From assembly GCA_035541755.1 (NCBI GenBank), contig DATKMQ010000152.1:1-50846 (forward strand): DNA of 50,846 nucleotides. The letters run 5' to 3'. This stretch comes from Syntrophorhabdaceae bacterium. GTDB taxonomy: Bacteria; Desulfobacterota; Syntrophorhabdia; Syntrophorhabdales; Syntrophorhabdaceae. The notes under the pieces were generated by a model. That model saw only the letters and a program-made list of their open reading frames with translations. It was not told where the DNA came from and did not search any database. Shown here piece by piece: positions 39,995 through 49,470 of this stretch. Position numbers and translations under genes: made by a program. Numbering within the stretch: the stretch's first letter is position 1; the number at the start of each line of letters is the position of its first letter.

Positions 39995-41791
39995 TTATTC
40001 TTTATTCAGTCTTTCGCGATCGTACTTGATTTCACCGGCTATCTTTTGTGCCGTGACCACCATGTCGTCCCACGCGGGATCCATTTCCGGATAGTCGTCG
40101 CGGTAATGGGCCGGTACCATACGGCTTTCAGTCCGCCTCAGAGCAAATTGTGCATGCAGCTCTGATATTTGTATGATGTCTTTCACCTCCAGAGCCCGCA
40201 TTAGCTCGTGCGGATTGCCCGCGTACAGCAAGGGTACTGCGCCCTGGTACGCGAATCTCAGCAATTCAATAGCGCGATCCATTTTTGCTTTAACCCTTTT
40301 GATGCCCACGTAGTTGTAGTTTACATTTCTGACATAGTCTTCAAGCTCTAATGGATTCACTCGGTATTCAGATCGCTGTGACAGCGGGGACAGGACCGCC
40401 TTTCTCGTCAACTCCACCTGCCGTAACTGTTCCGGGCCAAACGATTCCAGCTTTTCACATTTCACCAGTTCCGTGACATGATCCGCGATCAGACATGCCC
40501 AGGTGAATCCGTGTGAACCGGCCGAGCCGCCGCCAGAAACGGTTCCACCTGCAAACAGGTTCTTTACCCCGGTCTCTGCGTATTCGTTTTCACGGAAAAC
40601 ACCACCGCTCGCCTGCATACCTATACCGACCAGTACGGGCACGCATTCGGCGGGCCGTTCGTTCGTGAGACCGCCGGCGAGTTTGTGGAACTTGAGCGCC
40701 CTCGTCGGTTCTGTTGCGGCCGTAAAATAGACCGCGGCTACATCATCATCGGTGGCTACATTCTTTGCGGATAGAATAACATCATTCGCATACTCCGAGT
40801 TCCGGACGTTGGGTGAAAAGAGGAAATTTACCCCGGGGATCATGCCGCCCATTTTGGTGACATTGCTGTCGGGGTACTTATCCTCAAGATACTCCCCTTT
40901 GGAGTTGTACATCTTGAAATACCAGTTGCAGGCTCCGCCACCGCTGGAGTGGTTTATTCCTTTGGATACGTTGTAGACGATATTGATCTCCATATTCCAG
41001 AGTTTTGCACCTGCGTCTAACGCACATATATGTCCTCCTCCGTGGTTCATTGGGGCCGTCAGGGTGTAGAAGAGGTTATTAGGGTAGGGGGCCCATGGAT
41101 AGGGATAGAGCCTTGCTGCCATTCCGGTTGCCAGAAGGAGCGTCTTGGCCTTGAACACGAGAAACTTGCCGGTTCTTACGTTGATAGCCGTTGCTCCGAT
41201 GGCTTTGCCGTCGTTCGTTACGATACTCGTCACCATCGTTCTATCGAGGATCCTCACTCCCGCCTTGCGGACCGCAGTTCCCAGTCTCATCTTAAGATCG
41301 GAGCCTCTCGACAGAGTCCCGAATAGAGGTTCATACGGTTTTCCATGCTCGTCATATTCGATGCGGCCCCATACGGTTCCTTTTCTGTATCCCTGAAGCA
41401 CCTTAAGCGAACCATCGTCTTCGCGGAGCTTGACGCCGATCTCTTCGAGGAGGGGCACCGACACGTAGGTGTTCTTCGCTTGTTTCTCGGCCAGCTTGGC
41501 TTGCTTGAGACCTTTGTACCGCTCGGTCCCCATTGCTCCCTTCTTTACATCATTTGTGCTGGCTTCCTTTTTCCCCATATCCTCCTTATGAAGCGGAATC
41601 TGGTTAAAATTATCGAGTCCCACTCCATCACCGCTATATTCCATCGTGGCTTTGTCAATCACGGTAATATCCAAATCTTTGCTGTTTTTCCTGGCCCGGA
41701 TAGCAGCCAGGCTTCCTACCAGGCCGCCACCGATGATCAGGAAGTCTGTTTCGATGACGCCGTCTGATAATTGTTCGAGTGTTGCCGCCAT
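39995..41791 (-). CDS. AprA/fumarate-reductase-like FAD flavoprotein
   Basis: The protein has 598 residues. FAD binding is shown by DFLIIGGGLVGSLAAIRAR near residue 17 and by the C-terminal FAGGTVSGGGSAGSHGFTWA. Between these lies a capping region with MNHGGGHICALDAGAKLWNM, and the layout follows the fumarate reductase/AprA superfamily. It has no signal peptide, so it is cytoplasmic. Clear adenylylsulfate reductase function cannot be claimed: no aprB tail or sulfate genes are adjacent, and the next genes encode a mutase. It may reduce or oxidise the substrate or product of that mutase, which is inference. GAGG-type SD precedes the ATG. Confidence 0.88.
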   Translation of the reverse strand: MAATLEQLSDGVIETDFLIIGGGLVGSLAAIRARKNSKDLDITVIDKATMEYSGDGVGLDNFNQIPLHKEDMGKKEASTNDVKKGAMGTERYKGLKQAKLAEKQAKNTYVSVPLLEEIGVKLREDDGSLKVLQGYRKGTVWGRIEYDEHGKPYEPLFGTLSRGSDLKMRLGTAVRKAGVRILDRTMVTSIVTNDGKAIGATAINVRTGKFLVFKAKTLLLATGMAARLYPYPWAPYPNNLFYTLTAPMNHGGGHICALDAGAKLWNMEINIVYNVSKGINHSSGGGACNWYFKMYNSKGEYLEDKYPDSNVTKMGGMIPGVNFLFSPNVRNSEYANDVILSAKNVATDDDVAAVYFTAATEPTRALKFHKLAGGLTNERPAECVPVLVGIGMQASGGVFRENEYAETGVKNLFAGGTVSGGGSAGSHGFTWACLIADHVTELVKCEKLESFGPEQLRQVELTRKAVLSPLSQRSEYRVNPLELEDYVRNVNYNYVGIKRVKAKMDRAIELLRFAYQGAVPLLYAGNPHELMRALEVKDIIQISELHAQFALRRTESRMVPAHYRDDYPEMDPAWDDMVVTAQKIAGEIKYDRERLNKE

Positions 41792-41824
41792 GGTGTCCTC
41801 CTTATCCTTTTTCTTTAATGGAGA

Positions 41825-42022
41825 TCAATCGAGTTTCAAGCTGACGCATCGAAGGTTGTACATGTTTTGCAACCTTTCGTAGGTGAGTCTGGGCGCGTCG
41901 TAAAAATCCAATTTGAAACAAAAATCCGAACAATAAACGTGCTCTTTGCCTCTGAGGATTTTGATTTCCGGATCACCCTTGATAGGCCTGCCGCAATACT
42001 CGCAATTCTCTTTCTTTGCCAT
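41825..42022 (-). CDS. Small TRASH-like zinc-finger protein
   Basis: The protein has 65 residues from the ATG at 42022, which has CTGGAGG seven bases upstream; a longer frame is rejected. MAKKENCEYCGRPIKG and KEHVYCSDFCFKLDF give Cys7, Cys10, Cys31 and Cys35, a TRASH/MYM-like zinc or metal site. It is the first gene of the operon that leads to the flavoprotein, ferredoxin and mutase genes, and lies downstream of a sigma-54-type promoter. Proteins of this type can act as metal sensors or small chaperones; neither is shown here. Confidence 0.8.
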   Translation of the reverse strand: MAKKENCEYCGRPIKGDPEIKILRGKEHVYCSDFCFKLDFYDAPRLTYERLQNMYNLRCVSLKLD

Positions 42023-42095
42023 AGTTTGCCTCCAGGTTTTTTTGTTAATCCTTTTCTTTCTCATTCTTTCTCAGGCTGCTTTTTTATTAAAAGAA

Positions 42096-42110
42096 GCAAA
42101 AACGATACCA
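42096..42110 (-). promoter_or_regulatory. Sigma-54-type -24/-12 promoter of the mutase operon
   Basis: On the minus strand TGGTATCGTTTTTGC (42110-42096) has GG and GC at exactly the -24/-12 spacing of the TGGCACRNNNNTTGC consensus. It lies about 75 bases before the first ATG and just downstream of a sigma-54 activator gene. An inverted repeat, CTCAAG and CTTGAG (42111-42129), adjoins it. Confidence 0.65.
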
Positions 42111-42261
42111 CTCAAGCGGTGGCCTTGAGATAATGCGGAAAAACCGTTGTTTCGGGGTCAAGACCTTCTATGATTCAGGATTTAGGCGGGATTCACGTGG
42201 GGCGGCCAGTGACTTCTTGGTGCGTTTTGTTCCAGGTTCTTTTGGTAGAAAATCCCTAAAT

Positions 42262-42277
42262 ACCGTAATTAATCACC
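42262..42277. promoter_or_regulatory. Candidate activator site upstream of the sigma-54 promoter
   Basis: TACCGTAATTAATCAC matches TACCGTGAAATATCAC, found upstream of the activator gene at 45597-45612, in 12 of 16 positions. Its distance of about 150 bases from the -24 element suits an upstream activator sequence. A palindrome ACCAT-ATTTG-ATGGT overlaps its end (42276-42290). Confidence 0.4.
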
Positions 42278-42340
42278 ATATTTGATGGTAGGTTATGGCT
42301 TTATTGCCTTACGGATTGTTAGGCGAGGGCCTATCTCCAT

Positions 42341-45300
42341 CTAGGCGGAACGTTTGTTGTATATTGCCGGCTTAACGATGTCGAGTTTTTTCATGCGGTA
42401 TATCAATGTTGAAGCGTTTATGTCGAGCAATTCAGCTGCTCCACCGGGTCCGTAGACCTTCCATCTGGTTTCCCTAAGGGCACCAAGGATATGCTCCCGT
42501 TCCTTTTCTTTGAGGGTTTTGGCGTTGCCGTTCTTCCCGTCTAATGTGGGTGCGTTCTCAAAGGGGGGTAGCCGAAAATCGGATCCTGTGCTCGATATGA
42601 TACCTCTCTGGACGACATTTTCCAGTTCGCGCACGTTACCCGGCCAGTCATGGCGAATCAGGGTCCCCATTACTTCCTGCTTCACATTGAGCACATTCGT
42701 GCCCAGGCTCGCGTTATGGACTTTGAGGAAATGACGGACAAGCAATGGAATATCTTCTCTTCTCTCCCGTAAAGGCGGTATGGTGAGAGGGAATACGTTT
42801 ATTCTGTAATAAAGGTCTTCGCGGAACCTTCCTGCCTTGATCTCCTGAAGAAGGTCCCGGTTGCTTGCTGCGATGAGTCTGAAGTCGGACACAAGTACAT
42901 CCTTTCCTCCTCCCACTCTTTCGAACTCTTTGCTTTGAAGGACGCGGAGGAGCCGTGCCTGTACTTCGAGCGATAGATCGCCGATCTCATCCATGAACAG
43001 GGTTCCCTTATCAGCCATTTCGATCCGCCCCACATACCGGTTGGTCGCTCCGGTGAAAGCCCCTCTCTCGTGGCCGAAAAGTTCACTCGTAATAAGGCTC
43101 TCTGTCAGCGCGCTGCATTGGACAGTAACAAAAGGCCCATTGGCCCGGGAACTCTGACGATGAACGGCTTCGGCAAGCAAATTCTTGCCCACACCTGTTT
43201 CACCCAGTATCAGCACCGCCGCGTCACTCTTTGCAACGTGGTTCGCCTGCACAAGAATATGCCGGATTGCAGGGCTTGTTCCTACAATACTCTCGTGGTA
43301 GCCTGGTAGTACCGATTCCTTTTGTCCCGCAAAGTTCTCCTGTCTCTCTTTCCTCAGGATCTTGTCCAGATCCTGATGGGCCCTTTCCCCGTAAAGATAG
43401 AGGGTCGCTAAGGCGGCGAAAAAGGTGAGAAGATTTAGATCCTGGTTTCTGAAGACGTTCCCGAGAAGCCGGTTCTCATGATAAAGAACTCCGATAACCC
43501 TTTTTTCCAATAAGAGAGGCACACAGATACTCGACCGCACAAGAGGGTTTGACTGTTTGGAAAGGGGGTCTCCATCAGCATCGTCTGTTTCAAAAATAGA
43601 ACCTGTGCCTGAGGTTATCACCCTCTCAATCATCTTTCTTGAGGATGCAAAAGCTGGATCGTATATCTGTTCCATGGTAAGGTTTTTTGAGGCTCGAAGG
43701 CGCAAAATGGGGCCGTTTTTCTGTTCCTCCCTCTGTTCCTCGAGAAGCAACAGGGCACCGCGCTCTGCCCCTGTTATGCGGTTTACCGTTGCAACGATGT
43801 TTTGGAGCAGCTTACCTCCGCCGTGTCTCGCACCGACCTCTTGGGTCAGGCTCACGATCTCCGTAAGAATAGTCCTTTCGTAATTTTGACCCTGTACCAG
43901 CGCCCGTAGATCATCGGGAATACAATCGGCGTTGGTGGAGGAAAATATCTCTGAAGCGAGCTGTACGGCGGCCCTGGCCTTCTTGTCGTTTGCCATGGAC
44001 AAATAATAACGGGTCAACTCAAAGTATGTTTTGGCCAGTTCAATCTGGTTGCCCGATTCGCGGAGGCACTTGGCCGATTGATTAAAGAGATTGACAATCT
44101 CCTGGCTCGTTAATCCCTTGGATTTCTGGAGAAGCGCCTTATACCGGTACGCGATGCCACGCATAAATATATTCTTTACGCTTAGCATCCGTTCTATTTC
44201 CTGATCAAGCGATACGCCGGGCACTCTCGGCAGCTCCCCGCATTCCATAGCCCAGCCGAGCTCCATAAGATATGGGTAGAGCAAAAGGTTTGATTTCCGG
44301 ACCGAACTGTTCCTCAAGAACTTTCGAAGATGCTGCAGGCATTCCCTGTGGTTACCCATATGCCGATAAGCAACCGCCAATTCAAGAGTCACGAGGTTTT
44401 CAATCCAGGTGTTATCGCTCTCCTGCGCTTCTTTTAAGGCAAGCTTCATGTATCGGAGGGCGTCTTCAGCCCGGTTTATGAGCAGCATCACCATGGAAAT
44501 GGAAGAGTCGGCGTGCGCTGCAAGATAACGGTTATCTTTCTGAAAGCAATGGTCACGAATCGTGTCGAGCAATCCGAGCCCCTGCGTAGTCTGGCCCACC
44601 ATGGCATAGCAGTGGCCTACCATCATGCCGGCGACAATGGGGAAATGACCTATCGGGTACTTTTCGACGTCGGGCACGGATTTCTCATAAACTTTGATGA
44701 CCTCCCGGAATTGGCCCTGCCAGAAAAGAAAATAGATGCGAAACATGGTGATAGGGGCTGCCAGTTCCGGGTCGTCTGCATGTTTGATCCGGGATATGGC
44801 TTGTTCGAAACGCTGGGCTGCTTCGTTCAGGTGGGACGTCAGCCTTTCATATTTTGCAACGTGCATCTCCAAAAGTATTTCATACGCCGGTTTGTCCAAC
44901 GATTTTACCCGCTCCCTGGCTTCCTTCAGGAAGGCGACGCATTGTTCCATATTGGTTCTGCCGCCATACACATTGGAATACCCTATTGCGGCCTTGATAA
45001 AGAGCCAATCTTCGTTTGCCCCCCCTTTGTCGGCAAGCTGTGCGAGCACATGAGTGAAACAGGACATAGCTTCATTCGAACGAAGGGATTGAGCGTAGAT
45101 CTCTCCCGCTCTGATAATCCACTGGCATTCGGTCGCATCGTTCGGAATACAGGCAAGGTGTTCGGCAATCTCGAGTGCTTTTGCGTCGTCGTCGTGAAGA
45201 TCCCGGATGAAGATCGCTGCCATCTGACGGTGATACCGTTCTTTTTCTTCGGTAGAGAGACGGCTGTATTGTTCCAGACGCCTTTCGCTGTTTCTGAAAG

Positions 45301-45499
45301 CGTACACGGCAGGCCTGATTCTGACGAGCAGTCCGCCCTGGACCTCTCGCTCGAGCATATCGAGTATCTTTGACGCCTTCATCCCTGTGAGTTCTTCGAT
45401 CCAGTCCAAGGAGAACTCACCCTTAAACATTGAAGCTATGGATAGCAAAAAGTCTTCTTCGGGAGATTGCTGGCTCAAGGAAATCTGTTCGTTCTGCAT
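42341..45499 (-). CDS. Sigma-54-dependent activator with TPR-like and GAF domains
   Basis: The ATG at 45499 is chosen because the -10 box at 45532-45537 lies close to the longer TTG frame, giving 1052 residues. The N-terminal half is helical repeats (about 1-540). A GAF domain follows (about 545-700), then the AAA+ domain with Walker A GETGVGKN near residue 770, the sigma-54 contact motif GAFTGA near 813, and Walker B LFMDEIGDL. A Fis-type helix-turn-helix ends the protein (GGAAELLDINASTLIYRMKK). It should bind upstream sites and open sigma-54 promoters. No receiver domain is present, so the GAF or repeat region probably senses a ligand. Confidence 0.92.
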   Translation of the reverse strand: MQNEQISLSQQSPEEDFLLSIASMFKGEFSLDWIEELTGMKASKILDMLEREVQGGLLVRIRPAVYAFRNSERRLEQYSRLSTEEKERYHRQMAAIFIRDLHDDDAKALEIAEHLACIPNDATECQWIIRAGEIYAQSLRSNEAMSCFTHVLAQLADKGGANEDWLFIKAAIGYSNVYGGRTNMEQCVAFLKEARERVKSLDKPAYEILLEMHVAKYERLTSHLNEAAQRFEQAISRIKHADDPELAAPITMFRIYFLFWQGQFREVIKVYEKSVPDVEKYPIGHFPIVAGMMVGHCYAMVGQTTQGLGLLDTIRDHCFQKDNRYLAAHADSSISMVMLLINRAEDALRYMKLALKEAQESDNTWIENLVTLELAVAYRHMGNHRECLQHLRKFLRNSSVRKSNLLLYPYLMELGWAMECGELPRVPGVSLDQEIERMLSVKNIFMRGIAYRYKALLQKSKGLTSQEIVNLFNQSAKCLRESGNQIELAKTYFELTRYYLSMANDKKARAAVQLASEIFSSTNADCIPDDLRALVQGQNYERTILTEIVSLTQEVGARHGGGKLLQNIVATVNRITGAERGALLLLEEQREEQKNGPILRLRASKNLTMEQIYDPAFASSRKMIERVITSGTGSIFETDDADGDPLSKQSNPLVRSSICVPLLLEKRVIGVLYHENRLLGNVFRNQDLNLLTFFAALATLYLYGERAHQDLDKILRKERQENFAGQKESVLPGYHESIVGTSPAIRHILVQANHVAKSDAAVLILGETGVGKNLLAEAVHRQSSRANGPFVTVQCSALTESLITSELFGHERGAFTGATNRYVGRIEMADKGTLFMDEIGDLSLEVQARLLRVLQSKEFERVGGGKDVLVSDFRLIAASNRDLLQEIKAGRFREDLYYRINVFPLTIPPLRERREDIPLLVRHFLKVHNASLGTNVLNVKQEVMGTLIRHDWPGNVRELENVVQRGIISSTGSDFRLPPFENAPTLDGKNGNAKTLKEKEREHILGALRETRWKVYGPGGAAELLDINASTLIYRMKKLDIVKPAIYNKRSA

Positions 45500-45531
45500 G
45501 CGGGTACTCGTAAGAGTCCTGTAACCACACT

Positions 45532-45560
45532 TTGTTATCAAAATAGCAGCGCCATGTCAA
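45532..45560 (-). promoter_or_regulatory. Sigma-70-type promoter of the activator gene
   Basis: On the minus strand TTGACA (45560-45555) and TAACAA (45537-45532) are 17 bases apart. Transcription would begin about 26 bases before the chosen ATG. Confidence 0.6.
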
Positions 45561-45573
45561 CATAATAAATCGC

Positions 45574-45599
45574 GTAAATAATGAAATATTGTTATTTAC
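45574..45599. promoter_or_regulatory. Palindrome upstream of the activator promoter
   Basis: GTAAATAA (45574-45581) and TTATTTAC (45592-45599) are perfect inverted repeats with a 10-base spacer, 14 bases upstream of the -35 box, and overlap the TACCGTGAAATATCAC element. It is an operator candidate. Confidence 0.45.
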
Positions 45600-45805
45600 C
45601 GTGAAATATCACTGTATCCTTGCTTAAGCCTTCGGGACGAAAAAATAGGTTCTCAACCTGTTGAGATCCATTGAAGTAAAGGGAAATTGGAGTAGAAACG
45701 TGGCGCATGACAGTATTGACAAGACGGCTTGCCGTTTGTACCAAATCAAATAATGTGCAGATGGATGCCGTCTTCGCTATTTCGATGCAGGCTCTGAGGT
45801 GGAGG

Positions 45806-45839
45806 GAGAGGGGGACTGAAAAGGTAAGTTCCCCCTCTC
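45806..45839. repeat. Strong stem-loop after the TRAP binding protein gene
   Basis: GAGAGGGGGA (45806-45815) pairs with TCCCCCTCTC (45830-45839), 10 bp round a 14-base loop, 30 bases past the stop. No U-tract follows on the minus strand, so it may stabilise the transcript end or act as an imperfect terminator. Confidence 0.45.
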
Positions 45840-45868
45840 TTTGAGAGAAGTTGTTGCTTACGGTTGCG

Positions 45869-46909
45869 CTATTTTGCAGCGTTGTATTGCGCTATGAGAC
45901 GCTGCGCTTCGTTATAGATCTTAGTGCCCGGAAGACCTTTGAGGTCAAGGTCCTGGGCTTCTTTCAGGGCCATGGGCTTGATCGGCGCATAGAATTTAGC
46001 CATGTCTTCCTTTGAGAGCGTTATGAATTCAACTCCGAGCTTTCTTGCTACATCCATGGACTGTGGACTGTTCATCCACGTAAAATACGCATCAGTCTCC
46101 CGGCTATAGTACTCTATATTGTTCTCGAAAACTTTCCTGATGTCGGGAGGCAGGCTGTTGAACTTCTTGAGATTCATCATCCTCATGCCTCCGTGCGTAC
46201 GGTACCAGTTGATCATGGTGACATATTTTGCCACATCGGCGAGTTTCAAGGACTCAAGTCCTTCAGTCGGACCTATCAGTCCGTCAAAGATGCCCTTCTG
46301 CAAACCCACATAGATTTCGGCATTCGATATAGAAATACCCTCTACGCCCAGCTCCTTGAGCGCGTTCGAAATGTCCCCCACGACTTTGATCCTCATGCCC
46401 TTCAGGTCGTCTATCTTTCGGACAGGTTTTCTGGTAATAAGCTGATTTAGTGATCCACCCCAACAGAGCACTTTCATGTCTTTATACTCTTGCTCAATCT
46501 CGGGAAATTTGGCGAGCATCTCTTTCCATATCTTGGCGCCCACGTCCAAGTTTGTCACACCATAGAAAAAGAGATAGCTTGCTCTAAGAATCTGAAAGCC
46601 GCTCTTGGACGTAGATGGGTTGATAAAGGCCATGTCAATGGCTCCCTGGGTGAGCTCTTCAACCGCATCCCTGCCGCCGATAACCGCTCCGCCCCAATAG
46701 GGTTTGAATTTCACTCGTCCATTGGTCTCTTTTTCAACCTTTGCCATCCATTTTCTGTCCACCACACTGAAAGGATGGTCCACACCGTACGGTGTGCCGT
46801 AGGTTAGTTCGATGACCTTTTGCTGCTGGGCCGCCGCAAAGCAGGGTAAAATAACGCTTATGAGGCAGACAGCCATAAGAAGCCCAATCGTGTTCCTAAC
46901 TTTTCTCAT
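45869..46909 (-). CDS. TRAP transporter substrate-binding protein (DctP type), copy 1
   Basis: The ATG at 46909 follows AAGGAG by six bases, giving 346 residues. A Sec signal peptide (MRKVRNTIGLLMAVCLISVI to AAAQ) is followed by QQKVIELTYGTPYGVDHPFS and VKFKPYWGGAVIGG, then the DctP fold with RVKVVGD-like and ITRKPVRKIDDLKG segments. It captures an organic acid in the periplasm for a TRAP permease. The DctQ and DctM permease genes are absent from the window. It is the last gene of the tandem [UroD-like plus binding protein] module and is about as similar to copy 2 as paralogs of moderate age. Confidence 0.92.
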   Translation of the reverse strand: MRKVRNTIGLLMAVCLISVILPCFAAAQQQKVIELTYGTPYGVDHPFSVVDRKWMAKVEKETNGRVKFKPYWGGAVIGGRDAVEELTQGAIDMAFINPSTSKSGFQILRASYLFFYGVTNLDVGAKIWKEMLAKFPEIEQEYKDMKVLCWGGSLNQLITRKPVRKIDDLKGMRIKVVGDISNALKELGVEGISISNAEIYVGLQKGIFDGLIGPTEGLESLKLADVAKYVTMINWYRTHGGMRMMNLKKFNSLPPDIRKVFENNIEYYSRETDAYFTWMNSPQSMDVARKLGVEFITLSKEDMAKFYAPIKPMALKEAQDLDLKGLPGTKIYNEAQRLIAQYNAAK

Positions 46910-46987
46910 TTTACTCTCCTTTTGCTTTTTTTCGCGACGACGGTTGACGTCGTAATCTTTCGGAGTTCTCACAAAATTGGATGTTTT

Positions 46988-48238
46988 CTATCTGTAAGTA
47001 CTGTATTCTTTTGTAAATTCGAACATCATCTTCACGTTCTCCGGTTTAGCGTCATCGAGGCCCGTCGAAGCATCCATGATGAAACCGCCTCCCCTTCCGC
47101 AATGATCGATAAGCTTCTTGCAGTGGGCTTTCACATCTTCAGGCGTTCCTGTAGCAAGGACAGAGATGGGCAGTCCGCCTTTTATGCAAATACCATCTCC
47201 CAGGATATCTTTGGCCTTCGTCATATCCGTTGCCTCAAATGAGTAGCAGGCCTTTGCTGGCGGAATATCTTTTATGAACTCAAGCCGGGAGGTACAATCA
47301 CCCTCCCAGAACGGGCAGGGATTGAGCCCCTCGTTGATGATGCCGATCATGAGTTCGCGGAACGTGGGCCAGTAAAAACGCTTGAATTGTTCGAGAGACA
47401 TGAATCCGTCAAGCCCTTTGTGAAGAGGGATGAGAATCTTCGTGTTTCCAGATCTCTTCGCGCCAGCGAGGGCCATTTCCAGCATGTAAGGCAATAACTT
47501 TTCGCAGGCTTTCTCGACCAACTGAGGCCTCCTGTACATATCGAGCATAAGGCCCTTGGTTCCACGGAAGAAATCGCCCAGCGTGTCGAAGGGGGCTTGC
47601 GTGCCTCCTCCTGCCAGGGATGGGAATCCTTCCTCTTTCAACTTTTCATTGAATCTTTGAGCATAAGAACGGCTCTTAATGATTTCCTCGCCCGCCTTCA
47701 TGAGGGTTTTAAGCGCGCTCTGAACTTCCGGCATACCGAATGCCCCAAAACCCACGAGGCCCAGATAATAGCTAATTATCGTGTGGATTGGCGGCAATTG
47801 TTCGAAGGCCTTGAGTTCTCCGCAGAGCCTGGGCCAGTACTTGCGCACCATGAAATCACTCGTGTCAGAAAGGAAATGATCGTACTCATCCGCCTTCATG
47901 TACTCACCTTCCACAAATTGGAAAGAAACATCGGCAGGCAACTGGCGTCCCGGCCACTTCAGCTGTTGAAAATCGAGGATATCGAGTAAAGGGCCGATAC
48001 CTCTGGAGCCGAATGGGTTTTGAGCCATATCGGGCGCAAAATCGATGGTCGTCTTCAATTGTGCTTCCCAAACTTTGTCAAGATCGTACATCATATCTGC
48101 ATGGGTAAACCCGCAGTAGCGTGCGGGGAAGAATGCAAAGGAAACAGCTATGGGCACCCTGTCAGGCGTTCTGAGCGCGATAGCATCTGCGTATCGTTTT
48201 TCCCGTTCGGCATAAAGCTCTTGAGGCGTCTTGTGCAT
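46988..48238 (-). CDS. UroD-like corrinoid methyltransferase family protein, copy 1
   Basis: The protein has 416 residues, longer than ordinary UroD or MtaA/CmuA proteins of about 340. Segments YAEREKRYADAIALRTPDRV at the start and EGDCTSRLEFIKDIPPAKAC, FMSLEQFKRFYWPTFRELM and STGLDDAKPENVK later place it in the UroD/methyltransferase superfamily. At the usual HxC zinc site it reads EGDC, and the late SCG position reads STG, so the zinc ligands differ from MtaA. A corrinoid gene opens the same array. It likely transfers a methyl group or acts on a corrinoid-bound compound, but the substrate is unknown. Confidence 0.85.
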   Translation of the reverse strand: MHKTPQELYAEREKRYADAIALRTPDRVPIAVSFAFFPARYCGFTHADMMYDLDKVWEAQLKTTIDFAPDMAQNPFGSRGIGPLLDILDFQQLKWPGRQLPADVSFQFVEGEYMKADEYDHFLSDTSDFMVRKYWPRLCGELKAFEQLPPIHTIISYYLGLVGFGAFGMPEVQSALKTLMKAGEEIIKSRSYAQRFNEKLKEEGFPSLAGGGTQAPFDTLGDFFRGTKGLMLDMYRRPQLVEKACEKLLPYMLEMALAGAKRSGNTKILIPLHKGLDGFMSLEQFKRFYWPTFRELMIGIINEGLNPCPFWEGDCTSRLEFIKDIPPAKACYSFEATDMTKAKDILGDGICIKGGLPISVLATGTPEDVKAHCKKLIDHCGRGGGFIMDASTGLDDAKPENVKMMFEFTKEYSTYR

Positions 48239-48347
48239 ATGGTCTTTTCTCCCGCTTATTGTTTTCTTCGCACCCGCTGTTTACAAGGCACAAAGTGTAG
48301 CTGATTCTTCAATCAGTGGTCTCAGGCAATAGTAACTTTCTGGCTCG

Positions 48348-49373
48348 TTACCTTCCTCCCCTGAGTCTCTGCACCTCGGTGAGAATCTTTGTACCCGGAA
48401 GCCCCTTGGCATCGAGATTCTTTGCTTCTTTGGCGGCTTTGTCCAGGATCAAGCTGTAGAATTTTGCCATGTCTTCCTTTGGGAGCGTAATGTACTCTAC
48501 GCCGTTCTTCTTGCCGAATTCCTTTCCCTCCATGTCACTCTTTATCTGGTCGTTGTCCGACTCTGTAGAGAACCATTCGACGTTGCTCTGAAAGACCTTC
48601 TGGATGTCAGGGGGTAATTTGCTCCATGCAACAAGGCTCATGACGCGCGAGCCCGTACTGGGCCTTACCAGATTGAGCATAGTGTAATACTTGGCGACTT
48701 CAGCTAATCGCAGAATGTCGAGTGTATTGTAGGTGACGAATGCCCCGTCAAGGATGCCCTTCTGCATGCTCACGTAGACTTCCGTCATGGGCGAGTTTAC
48801 TCCTTCTACACCCAGATCCTTGAGTACTGAGGTGATTTCACCGAGAGTCTTGACCCGCATGCCTTTCATGTCGGCAAGCTTGCGCACGGGTTTGCGGGCC
48901 AACAGATCATACTGGGTGCCCGAACTCCATCCCATGACCTTGAGCCCCTTATATTCGGCTTCAATCTCGGGGAACCTCTTCAGCATCTCGAAGAAGATGC
49001 GCCTTTCATCCGCAGGGTTTACACCTGTAAAGAAAAGGAACAGTGCCTTGGAGACGTCGTACCCTGTTTTTGCCTGACCCGGAGAGATGAACCCCACGTC
49101 AGCAACGTTTTTAACCATCTCATCCATGGCATTTGCCGAAGCCCCAATGATGGCCCCACCCCAGAATGGTTTGAACTTCACCCGTCCGTTGGTCTCCTTC
49201 TCTATCTTAGCCATCCATCTCTGATCTGTTTTGCTGAAGATATGGTCCGGACCGTAGGGCGTGCCATAGGTAAGCTCGATGACTTTCTGCTGGGCTATAG
49301 CGCCGGAAGGCATAACTGTTGTCATCAAAACAATTATTGATAAAGCAATTATGAATACGCTGATCTTTTTCAT
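48348..49373 (-). CDS. TRAP transporter substrate-binding protein (DctP type), copy 2
   Basis: The ATG at 49373 follows GGGAGGAG, giving 341 residues with a signal peptide (MKKISVFIIALSIIVLM to GAIAQQ). The mature start KVIELTYGTPYGPDHIF and FKPFWGGAIIGASANAM are nearly the same as in copy 1, while other parts diverge (QAKTGYDVSKALFLFFTG). It sits between the two UroD-like genes, so each UroD-like gene is followed by a binding protein gene. As with copy 1, no TRAP permease subunit is in the window. Confidence 0.92.
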   Translation of the reverse strand: MKKISVFIIALSIIVLMTTVMPSGAIAQQKVIELTYGTPYGPDHIFSKTDQRWMAKIEKETNGRVKFKPFWGGAIIGASANAMDEMVKNVADVGFISPGQAKTGYDVSKALFLFFTGVNPADERRIFFEMLKRFPEIEAEYKGLKVMGWSSGTQYDLLARKPVRKLADMKGMRVKTLGEITSVLKDLGVEGVNSPMTEVYVSMQKGILDGAFVTYNTLDILRLAEVAKYYTMLNLVRPSTGSRVMSLVAWSKLPPDIQKVFQSNVEWFSTESDNDQIKSDMEGKEFGKKNGVEYITLPKEDMAKFYSLILDKAAKEAKNLDAKGLPGTKILTEVQRLRGGR

Positions 49374-49470
49374 TACTCTTCTCCTCCCTATGTGATTAAT
49401 CTCAGTGAAGTCTTGACTGTCCGGAAGAGGCATTGGTTAAAGCCGCTTCGCACTTGCCTGAGTTCGCTCC

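Noticed and set aside
39995-41791. Calling the flavoprotein a true adenylylsulfate reductase
   Set aside because: Only superfamily features are seen, and no sulfate activation or reduction gene is adjacent.
44513-45373. 286-residue plus-strand open frame opposite the activator gene
   Set aside because: It is antisense to the helical-repeat part of the sigma-54 activator, whose frame has clear domains.
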